Positions 8,150 through 16,623 of a DNA stretch of 64,000 bases are shown piece after piece. The notes below the pieces were generated by a model. The model searched no databases and was not told where the DNA came from. It saw only the letters and a program-made list of their open reading frames with translations. The position numbers and the translations under genes were made by a program. How positions within the stretch are numbered: the first letter of the stretch is position 1; each line of letters opens with the position of its first letter. Origin of the DNA: VXLM01 sp965242665 (GTDB lineage: Bacteria; Chloroflexota; Dehalococcoidia; Lucifugimonadales; VXLM01); contig OZ251484.1 of the NCBI GenBank assembly GCA_965242665.1, positions 248,001 to 312,000 of the forward strand, in the 5' to 3' direction.

Positions 8150-9190
8150 TTAGACGCCGGTAGGGTCGAGGCTCTTTCTGCGTCGGCGGGATCGAGTGAG
8201 GTTCCATGCGAGGAAGATCAAGCCGCCAACGACGAGTATGCTGAGGTAGGTGATGGAGCGGTCGACGAGGGTGACGGATGCTGCGTCGTGGCGCACCATT
8301 TCCAGGGCGAGCAACCCGGTGAGCCCCGGTTCGACTGCACCGACGCCGCCTGGGGTCGGCACTGTGCTGAGTATGGCGTTGCCGAGGGCTGCGATTAGCA
8401 CTAGAGGGATGGAGACGTCAAAACCGAGCGCCTGCACTACGAAGTAGAGCCGCGCGATTTCCAGGATCCATCCAACGAGGCTGAGCAAGAATGGAACCTG
8501 CAATTGGCCAAAGCTCCCGACCGTTCCCGCGTGGAACCTCTGATACGAACCTTCCAGCCGATCTGGGAGAATGCTTGCCAACCTGGCGCCGTATCCGAGC
8601 CGCATCACGGCTAGGATGGCAACGAGCGCTACTGCCATTACGGATGCCGCACCGACGATGTAGAAGGTTCCAGCAAAGCCGGCGGTCAGGGAAAAGACGA
8701 GGGCCCCCGCAACGATGAGCAGGAAGACCGCCACCATGTCCATGATGCGCTCGGCGAAGATGGTGCCGAGGCTCCAGGAAAAGCCTGCTCTCGTTTCGTC
8801 GGAGAGGGCATAGGCTCGATAGGCGTCGCCAAGTCTTAGCAATGCGATTGCGTTTACGAACCATCCGATTACGATGATCTGTGCAAAGCGGGCGACGGAC
8901 GGCACTCGGGAATTGGGGATGTCTTCGAGGCCGGCGGTCCGAGAGAGGATCTTCCAGCGAGCGCCGCGGAACACGAAGGTGAGGGCGTAGAAGATGAAGG
9001 CCAACGCATACTGCACCGGATCGAGCGCTTTGATATTGGCCCACGTCTGGCTCCATTCGATGTCGAAGCGAACTGCGAGGAAGTAGAGAACCGCGAACGC
9101 CACTGCGAACGAGAGTAAGCTATAGGGAGAGAGGATGCGCTGCCGCAGCGATACCGAGGGAGAAACACCGGCGTCGTTATTGTCGAGCAT
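8150..9190 (-). CDS. Flippase-like (UPF0104 / lysylphosphatidylglycerol synthase TM region) membrane protein
   Basis: This 346-residue integral membrane protein belongs to the superfamily that includes the membrane part of MprF/LPG synthase and AglD. It has about seven to eight hydrophobic helices, beginning with LLSFAVAFAVLYFLAV near residue 30. The family signature is visible: a conserved arginine-rich first loop (FRGARWKILSRTAG), the segment GWFVNAIALLRLGDAYRAYAL, and the glycine-rich TPGGVGAVEPGL near residue 290. The C-terminus ends in a basic tail (RSRRRRKS). The likely role is in lipid or lipid-linked glycan handling, but the substrate is unknown. It lies 28 nt downstream of rsmG on the same strand. 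Confidence 0.85.
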   Translation of the reverse strand: MLDNNDAGVSPSVSLRQRILSPYSLLSFAVAFAVLYFLAVRFDIEWSQTWANIKALDPVQYALAFIFYALTFVFRGARWKILSRTAGLEDIPNSRVPSVARFAQIIVIGWFVNAIALLRLGDAYRAYALSDETRAGFSWSLGTIFAERIMDMVAVFLLIVAGALVFSLTAGFAGTFYIVGAASVMAVALVAILAVMRLGYGARLASILPDRLEGSYQRFHAGTVGSFGQLQVPFLLSLVGWILEIARLYFVVQALGFDVSIPLVLIAALGNAILSTVPTPGGVGAVEPGLTGLLALEMVRHDAASVTLVDRSITYLSILVVGGLIFLAWNLTRSRRRRKSLDPTGV

Positions 9191-9218
9191 AGCACGTGGT
9201 CTGCATGGTGACTCGGCT

Positions 9219-9929
9219 CTATAAGGGGCGTTTGGATGGTATTCCAGGCCGTCTGGGATACCGTGGAGGAGTAGGCCGCCATTTCTCGATCACTACGAGT
9301 GACCCTATTCCAATGGACGGCTCAATCAGCATATCACTATCTTTGACTGTGCCGCCTAGCGTGTCAATAGCATTTTGGGCCTCGCGGACTTCTGCATTGG
9401 GGCACGGGCCTTTCTGAACGACCGTCACTCCGCCGACCGCGCAAAAGGGCAAGCACAGCTCCGCGAGCGTGTTCAACCTCGCAACGGCCCTCGCAACGAC
9501 GGCATGGAACTGTTCTCGCATCTGCGGAACGCGCGCCTGCGTCTCCGCGCGCGCAGTCACGACCTCGACTCCCTGCAGATCCATTACTTCGACCAAGTGA
9601 CGGAGGAAGGCGGTCTTCTTTGCGGCGGCATCCAGTAGGGTCACCTTCATCCGAGGGTATGCGATCTTGAGCGGCAAGCCCGGAAACCCGGCGCCGCTGC
9701 CAACGTCCAAGATCATGCCTCCGCGCAGAACGTCTGACGGCAGCGCAGACGCGACCGCCAAGGAATCGAGGAAATGACGGGTCTGGACTTCTTCCCATCC
9801 GGAAACGGACGTCAGGTTGACGCGTGCGTTCCACGCAACGAGCTCGTCGTAATAGGAGCGGAACCGCTCGACTTGGAGAGGAGCAAGGCCTATACCCAAC
9901 CGACCCGCGCCCTCGGTCAACGTTTCCAT
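9219..9929 (-). CDS. rsmG: 16S rRNA (guanine527-N7)-methyltransferase RsmG
   Basis: RsmG (GidB) methylates N7 of G527 in 16S rRNA using AdoMet. Landmarks are WNARVNLTSV near residue 35, HFLDSLAV, and the AdoMet loop LDVGSGAGFPGLPLKI. I chose the ATG at 9929 (METLTEGAG), giving 236 residues and a normal N-terminus; the in-frame start at 9983 adds 18 residues of no obvious similarity. The last 20 residues are proline- and arginine-rich and look like a non-conserved tail. The flippase-like gene follows after 28 nt. Confidence 0.94.
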   Translation of the reverse strand: METLTEGAGRLGIGLAPLQVERFRSYYDELVAWNARVNLTSVSGWEEVQTRHFLDSLAVASALPSDVLRGGMILDVGSGAGFPGLPLKIAYPRMKVTLLDAAAKKTAFLRHLVEVMDLQGVEVVTARAETQARVPQMREQFHAVVARAVARLNTLAELCLPFCAVGGVTVVQKGPCPNAEVREAQNAIDTLGGTVKDSDMLIEPSIGIGSLVVIEKWRPTPPRYPRRPGIPSKRPL

Positions 9930-10086
9930 ACCCTGCCAACCAGTGAACAAGTGAACGACGATTCCATGGACGCTTGGTATCATACCTGCCTAGAGTGCCA
10001 ACGCGATACCCCGCAGGGGTCGGTTTTGGGACTCCGCGCCGACCCTACCATACTATGGCGGGCCAACGGCCTCAAGTCTTCATTCC

Positions 10087-10536
10087 TGTTCCGTTTGATT
10101 CATCGGCATAGGTTGCCTCCAGTTCGTCAATACGAATCGCCCCGGATCGAAACGACCGAATCGCATTTGACAGAACCGAACTCAAGTACTACTCTAGGAC
10201 TATGATGAATCCGCGAATTCACAACTCAAGGAGATAGCCTCATGCGCCAAACATACCAACCCCCAACTACCTCGCCCGCAGTCCCTCCGCATGACCACAC
10301 TCAACCACGTCATTCCCGCGAAGGCGGGAATCCACCCCGCTGCGTCCACACTCCCGAAGAGACGGCCCCCTCCCGCCGCCGACAGAAATCTACACAATGC
10401 GACAGAGTCCGACGAACCACAACGAAAACTCGTGCCTGCGCGCGCACGCGCGCGAGGCAACGGCGTTCCGTTGGGTTTCTCTCGGTACGGATTTCGCAGC
10501 AGATTCGGCGCATCACTTGGAGGCGCCGAACCCTAG
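10087..10536 (+). repeat. Dispersed element, copy 1 (promoter, ribosome site, short reading frame, palindrome)
   Basis: This intergenic stretch is clearly similar to 36796-37475. Shared parts in order are a GTTCCGTTYGATTCAT block, a TTGACA promoter, CAAGGAGATA and an ATG opening MRQTYQPPTTSPA (MRETYQPTTTSPA in copy 2). A 20-bp ATTCCC palindrome at 10312-10331 follows, then a CACCCCGCTGCGT block, a CGCGCGCACGCGCGCGAGGC alternating tract and a final block ending GGCGCCGAACCC. Copy 2 is longer only because the repeat array inside it is expanded. No transposase or clear terminal inverted repeats were seen. Confidence 0.75.
10167..10195 (+). promoter_or_regulatory. Sigma-70-like promoter in dispersed element copy 1
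   Basis: TTGACA (10167-10172), a 17-bp spacer and TACTCT (10190-10195) form a plausible promoter. The same arrangement, with identical boxes and spacing, is kept in copy 2 at 36876-36904. An AAGGAGA ribosome site follows at 10228-10234. Confidence 0.5.
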
Positions 10537-10706
10537 CCGTCATCAAACGGAACCTTCATTGCAACAACGTTGACTCTGTGGGGAAGCTATGCAAAGATAT
10601 ACTCCTGTTCGGGCCGCTCGTGCGAAGGTGTGGACACAACGGGTTTTCACGCGAATCTTCGATCTTTCGAGACATCCTCTGCAATCGGAATCCTCCGCGT
10701 CGATGA
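10242..10706 (+). CDS. Putative short reading frame of the dispersed element
   Basis: The ATG at 10242 has a strong AAGGAGA ribosome site 7 nt upstream and a promoter before that. The opening MRQTYQPPTTSPAVPPHD is conserved in copy 2 (MRETYQPTTTSPAGPPHD), and the frame is kept through the palindrome (HSREGGNPPRC) to a shared TPEETA. After that the translation is arginine-rich and low-complexity, and it runs into the next gene. I do not recognise a family. The product may be only a short peptide, or the conserved start may reflect DNA-level constraint rather than coding. Confidence 0.3.
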   Translation: MRQTYQPPTTSPAVPPHDHTQPRHSREGGNPPRCVHTPEETAPSRRRQKSTQCDRVRRTTTKTRACARTRARQRRSVGFLSVRISQQIRRITWRRRTLAVIKRNLHCNNVDSVGKLCKDILLFGPLVRRCGHNGFSRESSIFRDILCNRNPPRR

Positions 10707-12229
10707 AGAACGAGACAGAACATGAAGCGAATGATTACCCATTAGCCAATGCGTCTTCTTCTATCGAGTCGGATGGCGAGCGCCGATCCAGTCTCACGGG
10801 ATACGCCAGGAGCGCATGGCGGCACTTGCCTCTGTTCCTACTCATTGCGGCCATCGCCATAGCATCGTTCGCCTACGGCGGGCTCATGGTCAGATATAGG
10901 CTGTTTCCCTATTCGATCATCTCCGACGGCTTGAAGACTTTGCAGACTCTGCGAGAACCGGCGGTCGCGGACGACGGCAAATTTTCGGGGCAGTTCGCGG
11001 ATGTGCAACCGGAAAGCGCGCCCGCGAATCGCATCCAATTCTTGGACGGCGATTCCCTGAGTGAGCCGCTGCTATGGTACGGCGGCCGCTTCCAGTTCAT
11101 GGATCTTTGCCCGGAATGGGGATGCTTGGCGGTCGAGTTCGGCGCGGCTGGTGAAGTCGTCCACACCTACCCGCTTCGCCCCGATGCGCTGGAACAGGCG
11201 GCGGAAGATGCCGCGACCGACGAATTCCCCTTCGAACTCGCCCCCACATTCTCGTTCGTCAGAGACGTCTACTCTATAGGGATGTCGCGGTACCCGAACG
11301 GCGATTTGTTGGTGGTGTTTCATACCGACTATCGAGCCTTCCCGTACGGCGCTGGAGTTGCAAGGATCGACCGCGATGGGTATCCGGTCTGGTTCCGAAG
11401 GGACTACAGCCATCACTGGCCGGAGATAGAGGCCGACGGTTCCGCTCTGGTTCCCGGACAGACGGTCGGCAGCGATTCCATATCCTTCCACATCGAGGGT
11501 ACAGGCCTCGCCGTCAGGATCGACTGCGGTTCGGACACCCCCTACTGGGACACCGTGAACGTCATCGACGGCGATGGACGGCTCGTCGAGAGTGTCGATC
11601 TCATGGACGCCTTGCTCGACTCACCATTCGCGCCTGTGCTGCAGTATACCCTGCCTGGGCGCGGCTGCGATCCTATTCACCTGAACTTCATCCATCGGAT
11701 CGGTGATGACACAGGCGGGGCGTGGGGGATGTCGCCGGGGGATCTTGTGGTGTCCATGCGCAACATAAGCGCGTTCGCGATTCTCGACGGAGATTCTGGA
11801 CGTGTCAAGCGGGTCGTTCGGGGCAGCTTCTTCCAGCAGCATGCAGTCCGGCACTGGGAGGGGACGAAGTTCCTGATGTTCGACAATCACGGCAGAGACG
11901 GGGTGCACGGCCCGTCGAGGCTGCTGATGGTCGATCTTGCGAACGGGCGAGAGACTACCATCTTTCCCAACGACGGCACTCCCGAATCCTTGAGCGACTT
12001 GTTCTCTCTCTTCCACAGCAAGATAGACATTTCCCCTGACCGACGCCGGGCAATGGTCGTCTTCAGCCAGGTCGGCGTTGCGGTGGAGGTGCGTCTTTCG
12101 GACGGCGCGGCGTTGAACGTCTTCCGTTCCTTGCACGACGTGTCGGGCATCGAGCAGTTCCCCAGCGAGCGGGCGAGCCAGTCGGCCGTATTCAAGATGC
12201 ACGGCCTGGACTATATCCGCGACCAGTGA
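10589..12229 (+). CDS. Membrane-anchored arylsulfotransferase (ASST)-like protein
   Basis: This protein resembles the arylsulfotransferase / ASST-like beta-propeller family. Family-like segments include DPIHLNFIHRIGDD, GDLVVSMRNISAFAILDGDSG, QQHAVRHWEG and KFLMFDNHGRDG in the second half. There is one membrane helix (LPLFLLIAAIAIASFAYGG) at about residues 83-101 from the first start, so the propeller should lie outside the membrane on an N-terminal anchor. The start is uncertain: ATG 10589 has GGGGA closely upstream, while ATG 10703 (MKNETEHEAND) would give 508 residues and removes sequence next to the dispersed element. Sulfotransfer activity is not certain, since the family also contains uncharacterised propellers. 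Confidence 0.7.
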   Translation: MQRYTPVRAARAKVWTQRVFTRIFDLSRHPLQSESSASMKNETEHEANDYPLANASSSIESDGERRSSLTGYARSAWRHLPLFLLIAAIAIASFAYGGLMVRYRLFPYSIISDGLKTLQTLREPAVADDGKFSGQFADVQPESAPANRIQFLDGDSLSEPLLWYGGRFQFMDLCPEWGCLAVEFGAAGEVVHTYPLRPDALEQAAEDAATDEFPFELAPTFSFVRDVYSIGMSRYPNGDLLVVFHTDYRAFPYGAGVARIDRDGYPVWFRRDYSHHWPEIEADGSALVPGQTVGSDSISFHIEGTGLAVRIDCGSDTPYWDTVNVIDGDGRLVESVDLMDALLDSPFAPVLQYTLPGRGCDPIHLNFIHRIGDDTGGAWGMSPGDLVVSMRNISAFAILDGDSGRVKRVVRGSFFQQHAVRHWEGTKFLMFDNHGRDGVHGPSRLLMVDLANGRETTIFPNDGTPESLSDLFSLFHSKIDISPDRRRAMVVFSQVGVAVEVRLSDGAALNVFRSLHDVSGIEQFPSERASQSAVFKMHGLDYIRDQ

Positions 12230-12292
12230 GGAAGCAAGGGAATGAGGATAGAATCCATGGTCGCGGGAACCGCGTAGAGGCGAAGGGGAGAG

Positions 12293-13597
12293 TTAGTCCC
12301 AGCCGAATATCTTGTTGGTTCCGGCGAGGGGGACGCGCGCCATGGCGGACGCCTCGATCGTGAGGGCGACCATATCCTCGGGTTCGAGGCTTCGGATGTC
12401 GCTCTTGCCGAGCGATCTAGTAAGGAGGGCTGCTTCCATGGTCATGGAGTTGAGGAAGTTGGCGACGCGCTCTGCTCCTTCATCTGGATCGAGGCGGGCT
12501 TCGAGGACGGGGTCTTGGGTAGCGATGCCAACGGGGCACTTGCCGGTTTGGCAGTGGTGGCACTGGCCGGCGGGTACGCCGACTTCTGCGGGGAAGTCGG
12601 CTTCGGGGACGTCTCGATTGCAGTTGAGCGCGATGAGAGCGCCGATGCCGATCGAGACTGCGTCCGCGCCGAGAGCGATGGACTTGGCCATGTCCGCGCC
12701 GCTCCGGATGCCGCCGGACGCGACGAGGCTCACTTTCCCATAGAGTCCCATTTCGCGCAGGGCCTCTCTGGCCATGACGATGGCGGGGATGGTCGGGATG
12801 CCGCTATGGTCGAGGAGGGCTTCGCCGGAGGCGCCGGTGCCCGCGACCATGCTATCTACGACGATGATATCGGCTCCCGCCTTGGCGGCCAGCTTCACGT
12901 CGTCGGAGACTCGGCACGCGCCGAGCTTCACGCTGACGGGGACGCGCCAGTCGGTTGCCTCGCGGATCTGCTCGATCTTGACGGCGAGGTCGTCGGGGCC
13001 GAGCCAATCAGGATGGCGTGCCGGGCTTCGCTGGTCGATGCCGGACGGCAAGTCGCGGCTCTCGGCGATGTGGTCGAGCACCTTGACGCCCATCAGCATT
13101 CCGCCGGTTCCGGGCTTGGCGCCCTGCCCTACGACGATTTCGACGGCCTGCGCGCCAACGAGGTGATGGGGGTCGAAACCGTACCTGCTGGGGAGGACTT
13201 GGTAGATCAGCTTGTCGGACGCCTCACGCTCGGCTTGAAGCATACCGCCGTCGCCGGTGCAGCTTGCGGTGCCGACCATGCTGGCTGCCTTGCCCAACGC
13301 ACGCTTGGCGTGGCTAGAGAGGGCGCCGTAGCTCATGCCGGTAATGTAGACCGGGGTCTCGATGCCAAGCGGTTCGCTCGCATAGCGTCCTCCCAGCTCG
13401 ACGCGGGTGTTGCACTTCTCCTTGTAGCCCTCCAAGGGAAACCGAGTCAGTCCGGTCGACAGGAAGGTTAGGTCATCGAAGTGAGTGACGCGCTGGAAGG
13501 TGCTAAATCCGCGGATGCGGTAGCGCCCGATGTCGGCCTTGGCGTGGATGTCGTCTATGATGTGCTGCGCCCAGATCTGGCTCGTTGGCTGTACCAT
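12293..13597 (-). CDS. mgsC: FMN-binding glutamate-synthase-like subunit (MgsC / GlxD type)
   Basis: This 434-residue protein corresponds to the FMN and iron-sulfur domain of glutamate synthase, as a stand-alone subunit. FMN-site landmarks are GMSYGALSSHAKRALGKAA, GTGGMLMGVKV and IVVDSMVAGTGASGEALLDHSG. The 3Fe-4S cysteines are in CHHCQTGKCPVGIATQ. In the N-methylglutamate pathway such subunits form N-methylglutamate synthase (MgsABC); rhizobial homologues are called GlxBCD. It is the third gene after mgsA and mgsB, 64 nt downstream of mgsB. The other pathway genes (gmaS, mgdABCD) are not in the window, so the substrate is not certain. Confidence 0.88.
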   Translation of the reverse strand: MVQPTSQIWAQHIIDDIHAKADIGRYRIRGFSTFQRVTHFDDLTFLSTGLTRFPLEGYKEKCNTRVELGGRYASEPLGIETPVYITGMSYGALSSHAKRALGKAASMVGTASCTGDGGMLQAEREASDKLIYQVLPSRYGFDPHHLVGAQAVEIVVGQGAKPGTGGMLMGVKVLDHIAESRDLPSGIDQRSPARHPDWLGPDDLAVKIEQIREATDWRVPVSVKLGACRVSDDVKLAAKAGADIIVVDSMVAGTGASGEALLDHSGIPTIPAIVMAREALREMGLYGKVSLVASGGIRSGADMAKSIALGADAVSIGIGALIALNCNRDVPEADFPAEVGVPAGQCHHCQTGKCPVGIATQDPVLEARLDPDEGAERVANFLNSMTMEAALLTRSLGKSDIRSLEPEDMVALTIEASAMARVPLAGTNKIFGWD

Positions 13598-13661
13598 GGT
13601 GTCCTTTGCCTGCGTTGGTCCGCGCTTTCTCAGAACGACGGATGCGGGATGCGCGCGCGAG

Positions 13662-14345
13662 TCATACCGCAGACATCTCGAGTCGTTCGAGCTTGTCGAA
13701 TTGGTAGAGTCTTCGTTGCGAGACGATCTTCCGGAAGCGAGGCTTTTGGTCGATGCCGTGTCGTTCCAACACTTCCCAGAGTTCGATCAAGTCGCTTTCG
13801 GAAACGGGTTCTTCCTTTGCGTCGGCTCCGAGTGAACCGATTTCGCCGCCGACGTAGATCACCCCTTCATACATCGAATCGCCAACCGCCTCGCCGACGT
13901 CGCCGCAAACGATGATTCGACCCTTCTGCATCATGAACCCGGTGAGGAAGCCCGAGTTGCCGCCGACGATGAGGGTGCCGCCCTTCATGGAGATTCCCGC
14001 GCGCGCGCCGACGTTTCGCCCAACCACGATCTCTCCGTCTCTCATGGTGGCGGCAGCGGACGCGCCGGCGTCTTTGGAAACGGTGATCTTCCCGCTCATC
14101 AGGTTTTCCCCAAGGGCCCACCCCGCGTTTCCTTCGATACGCACCTCCGGGCCGTCCAAGAGCGATGCGGCGTAGTATCCGACGCTGCCGCGCACGGTGA
14201 CCGTGCACGGACGGAGGATTCCAACGGCGATGTTGTGCCGGGCCTGCGGGTTGAGTATCGTGATTTCGCCGTCCGACTCGGCGGCGGCCTTGATCCTGCG
14301 GTTGAGCTCGGTGGTGGAAAGGCCTTTCGCGTCTATACAGACCAC
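13662..14345 (-). CDS. mgsB: GXGXG-domain subunit (MgsB / GlxC type)
   Basis: This 227-residue protein is a right-handed beta-helix of the GltB C-terminal GXGXG type. Repeated turns with glycine pairs are visible: VGYYAASLLDGPEVRIEG, GWALGENLMSG, GASAAATMRDGEIVVG, VGARAGISMKGGTLIVGGN and VGEAVGDSMYEGVIYVGG. In glutamate synthases this helix is structural and joins the amidotransferase and synthase domains. The gene overlaps mgsA by 13 nt (14333-14345), which points to translational coupling. The C-terminal 45 residues after the helix are typical of the stand-alone subunit. Confidence 0.87.
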   Translation of the reverse strand: MVCIDAKGLSTTELNRRIKAAAESDGEITILNPQARHNIAVGILRPCTVTVRGSVGYYAASLLDGPEVRIEGNAGWALGENLMSGKITVSKDAGASAAATMRDGEIVVGRNVGARAGISMKGGTLIVGGNSGFLTGFMMQKGRIIVCGDVGEAVGDSMYEGVIYVGGEIGSLGADAKEEPVSESDLIELWEVLERHGIDQKPRFRKIVSQRRLYQFDKLERLEMSAV

Positions 14346-15250
14346 GTGAGGACCTCGCTTTCTTGGGGCTCGACGCGGTCGAGCTCCTCATCGGTAAAGA
14401 CGCTGCGAAGGGCGATCTCCTCCGATGCGACCGCCACGACGTCATCCGTCTGCATCGTAACCAGCGGCTTTGCAGCCCATCGGTCTTTGGCCACGCCCAT
14501 ACCGTATCTGGTGGAAACGAGGTAGGTGAATGTGCCGTCCAAGTCGTCGAGGGACTGCGTGAGCACGGACTCCAGGGAGTGCCCATCCGCGAGCTTGTCG
14601 GCCAGATAGACTGCTATCAACTCGGAGTCGTTCTCGGTGAGGAAGTGGTGCCCCATCGACTGATAGTGCCGCTTGAGCTTGTGGTAGTTGGTCAGTTGTC
14701 CGTTGTGGACGACGGTAACGTCGGTGAACGGGTACGCCCAGAAAGGATGGGAATGCGTGATGTCGACTTTGCTTTCGGTGGCCATGCGGACGTGGCCAAT
14801 GCCATGGGTGCCGCGCATCTGGCTTACGCGGAGCTTGTGGTCTACGTCGCTGGCGACGCCGACATCCTTGATGACCTCGGACGCCCGCCCGATGCTGTGA
14901 ATGACGACGCCGTCCGTCTGCATCAGCGCCTCCGCCAAACGCTGCGCCTCGCCCTGGTAGTCGACCATAAGGCGGATGAAGCCGTTCGACGCGTCCTTGG
15001 AGGCGATGCAGCCCCCGAGCGCGGCGACAGACTCCTCGACTCTCGACAGGACGAGGTTGGCGTCAGCCGCGTCCTCCGTCCACAATCGGACGATGAGATG
15101 ATCGCCGTTCTGCCCGCCGACGACGGTGAAGCCGGTGGAGTCGCGGCCCCGGTGCGACAGCGAGTCCAGCATCTTGACGAGGTCGCCGCCAACGTTGGCG
15201 AGGGCGTCCCGTCCGCTGTTCATGTACATGATCCCGCTGATTCCGCACAT
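14333..15250 (-). CDS. mgsA: Class II glutamine amidotransferase subunit (MgsA / GlxB type)
   Basis: This is an N-terminal-nucleophile (class II) glutamine amidotransferase domain, here 305 residues and stand-alone. The start at 15250 gives MCGISGIMYMNS, putting the catalytic cysteine at position 2 as the family requires; a longer frame starting at 15289 would bury it. Other landmarks are GHVRMATESKVDITHSHPF, a VVHNGQLTNYHKLK segment and FLTENDSELIAVYLADK, which match the glutamine-binding loops. It would release ammonia, or transfer an amine, for the MgsC synthase site. It is the first gene of the mgsABC set. Confidence 0.88.
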   Translation of the reverse strand: MCGISGIMYMNSGRDALANVGGDLVKMLDSLSHRGRDSTGFTVVGGQNGDHLIVRLWTEDAADANLVLSRVEESVAALGGCIASKDASNGFIRLMVDYQGEAQRLAEALMQTDGVVIHSIGRASEVIKDVGVASDVDHKLRVSQMRGTHGIGHVRMATESKVDITHSHPFWAYPFTDVTVVHNGQLTNYHKLKRHYQSMGHHFLTENDSELIAVYLADKLADGHSLESVLTQSLDDLDGTFTYLVSTRYGMGVAKDRWAAKPLVTMQTDDVVAVASEEIALRSVFTDEELDRVEPQESEVLTWSV

Positions 15251-15384
15251 AGGCGCGCTCCCAAGCAGTGGATTCGAGCATCGACGCAAACTACTCGTCC
15301 ACTACTATAGCACCAGCCGCGCCGCGAGACAAGAATTTAGCGAGGAGGCTCTCCGGGCAGCCGCAGCCGACCCGGCCCGCAAGG

Positions 15385-16038
15385 CTAGAAGCAGATCCCG
15401 CAGTCCTGGACTCGGCGGAGAGTGGATCGACCAGCAGCATCCGCGGCATCCTTCGTAGGATATTCCGTCCAATGACCGGGGTATCGCCCTGCATACTTCT
15501 TGACGTACATACAGGTACCCTTGTGAAGAATAACAGGGTCCATGATCGCATTCAGCCAGTACGATGACCAGTCTGGGGAAGGTGTCGGCGTCGGCCTGTT
15601 CGGCCTGTGGGGAGCTTCCGGGTACTTGCGAGGGTGACTGGGGTGCCCAAACAGCGAGTCCCGGATATTCTCCACAGCCCGCTTCTCGGCCTGCGCCTTG
15701 ATGCGGCCAAGCACGTCCGCTATGTCATACAGGCGGGCTCTCACATACTCGCAATCGACGTCCTTCGGACCAGGGTGCGCCGCCTTGTTTCGAGCCTCCG
15801 AGATCTGCCACAGGGCATTCTCCACGGTGCGATCCTCGTTGAACACGATATGAAAGAGATCGTGCCAATTCTGCCGCACGATGTGAGGAAAATCGTTCAC
15901 ATCGATCGATCCCTCTTGCACCCGACCGCCGGGTCCAAGCGCCATGCTCCGCACGATGAACGGACGCATCGCGTCCCGGAAGATGTCCACCGCCCGATTC
16001 AGTGCGTCTCTATACGGTCGCTTCTTCATCGTACTCAC
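15385..16038 (-). CDS. Swt1-type HEPN domain protein
   Basis: The N-terminal 125 residues look like the Swt1-type HEPN domain: a helix RPYRDALNRAVDIFRDAM, then DFPHIVRQNWHDLFHIVF, then ENALWQISEARNKAAHPG. The segment R83-N-K-A-A-H88 fits the R-x4-6-H motif of HEPN ribonucleases. A proline-rich linker follows, and a C-terminal module (LHKGTCMYVKK, EYPTKDAA, CGICF) that I do not recognise. I chose the GTG at 16038, 11 nt after GGAGG, giving 217 residues; an ATG three codons later is also possible. A shortened tandem copy lies just upstream. A toxin or RNA-targeting defence role is inferred from the domain. Confidence 0.72.
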   Translation of the reverse strand: MSTMKKRPYRDALNRAVDIFRDAMRPFIVRSMALGPGGRVQEGSIDVNDFPHIVRQNWHDLFHIVFNEDRTVENALWQISEARNKAAHPGPKDVDCEYVRARLYDIADVLGRIKAQAEKRAVENIRDSLFGHPSHPRKYPEAPHRPNRPTPTPSPDWSSYWLNAIMDPVILHKGTCMYVKKYAGRYPGHWTEYPTKDAADAAGRSTLRRVQDCGICF

Positions 16039-16087
16039 TGCCTGAAGCACCTCCAATTAATGTTCACATTGTCACCCGCCCGCAAGG

Positions 16088-16441
16088 CTAGAAGCAGAGC
16101 CTGCATTCACGGGTTTGGCGGGAAATGGATCGACGAGCGGCATCCTTCGTAGGATATTCTGGCCAATTCTTGAGGGAATCCGGTGCCCAGACCTTGACAC
16201 ATACACTGTCGCCCTTGTGAAGGAGAGCAGGGGTACTGCCCTTATTCAGCCGGTACGATGACTGGTCTGCGGAAGGTGTCGGCGGCGGAGTGTTGGGCGC
16301 TTCCGGGTTCTGGGGAGAGTCCTCGGGGCGCCGAGACAGCGGGTTCCGGAAAATGTCCACCACCCGATTCAGCGCGTTCCGGAAAATACCCACCGCCCGA
16401 TTCAACGCATCTCTATACGGTCGCTTCTTCATAGTACTCAC
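16088..16441 (-). CDS. Tandem copy of the HEPN gene lacking the HEPN core
   Basis: This 117-residue protein shares its first 20 residues with the downstream HEPN gene (MKKRPYRDALNRAV then IFR), and the same upstream DNA including the GGAGG site. Residues around the HEPN catalytic motif are missing. The helix IFRNALNRVVDIFRNPLSR is repeated instead, followed by the proline-rich linker and the same C-terminal module (LHKGDSVCVKV, EYPTKDAA, CRLCF). It looks like a tandem duplication followed by deletion of the HEPN core. Whether it encodes a regulator (for example an antitoxin-like partner) or is a decaying copy cannot be told from sequence. Confidence 0.65.
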   Translation of the reverse strand: MSTMKKRPYRDALNRAVGIFRNALNRVVDIFRNPLSRRPEDSPQNPEAPNTPPPTPSADQSSYRLNKGSTPALLHKGDSVCVKVWAPDSLKNWPEYPTKDAARRSISRQTRECRLCF

Positions 16442-16623
16442 TGCTTGAAGCACCTCCAATTAATGTTCGCTGTCAACCAACCCGGATCCTTGCTCCAACC
16501 TCCCCCGCCAGCGGTATCTCCGTGGGTTCCGTTGCGGGGGAGAAGGGAGAGGAGATATAATGACGACATCCACGTTTCCCAAAATAGCAGATGCCTTGTG
16601 AAAACGTCAAACGGAGGTTCCCG

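Noticed and set aside
9984..10086. Stretch checked for a tRNA gene
   Set aside because: No cloverleaf or T-loop consensus could be found; no tRNA was found anywhere in the window by eye, though a tool search would be more reliable.
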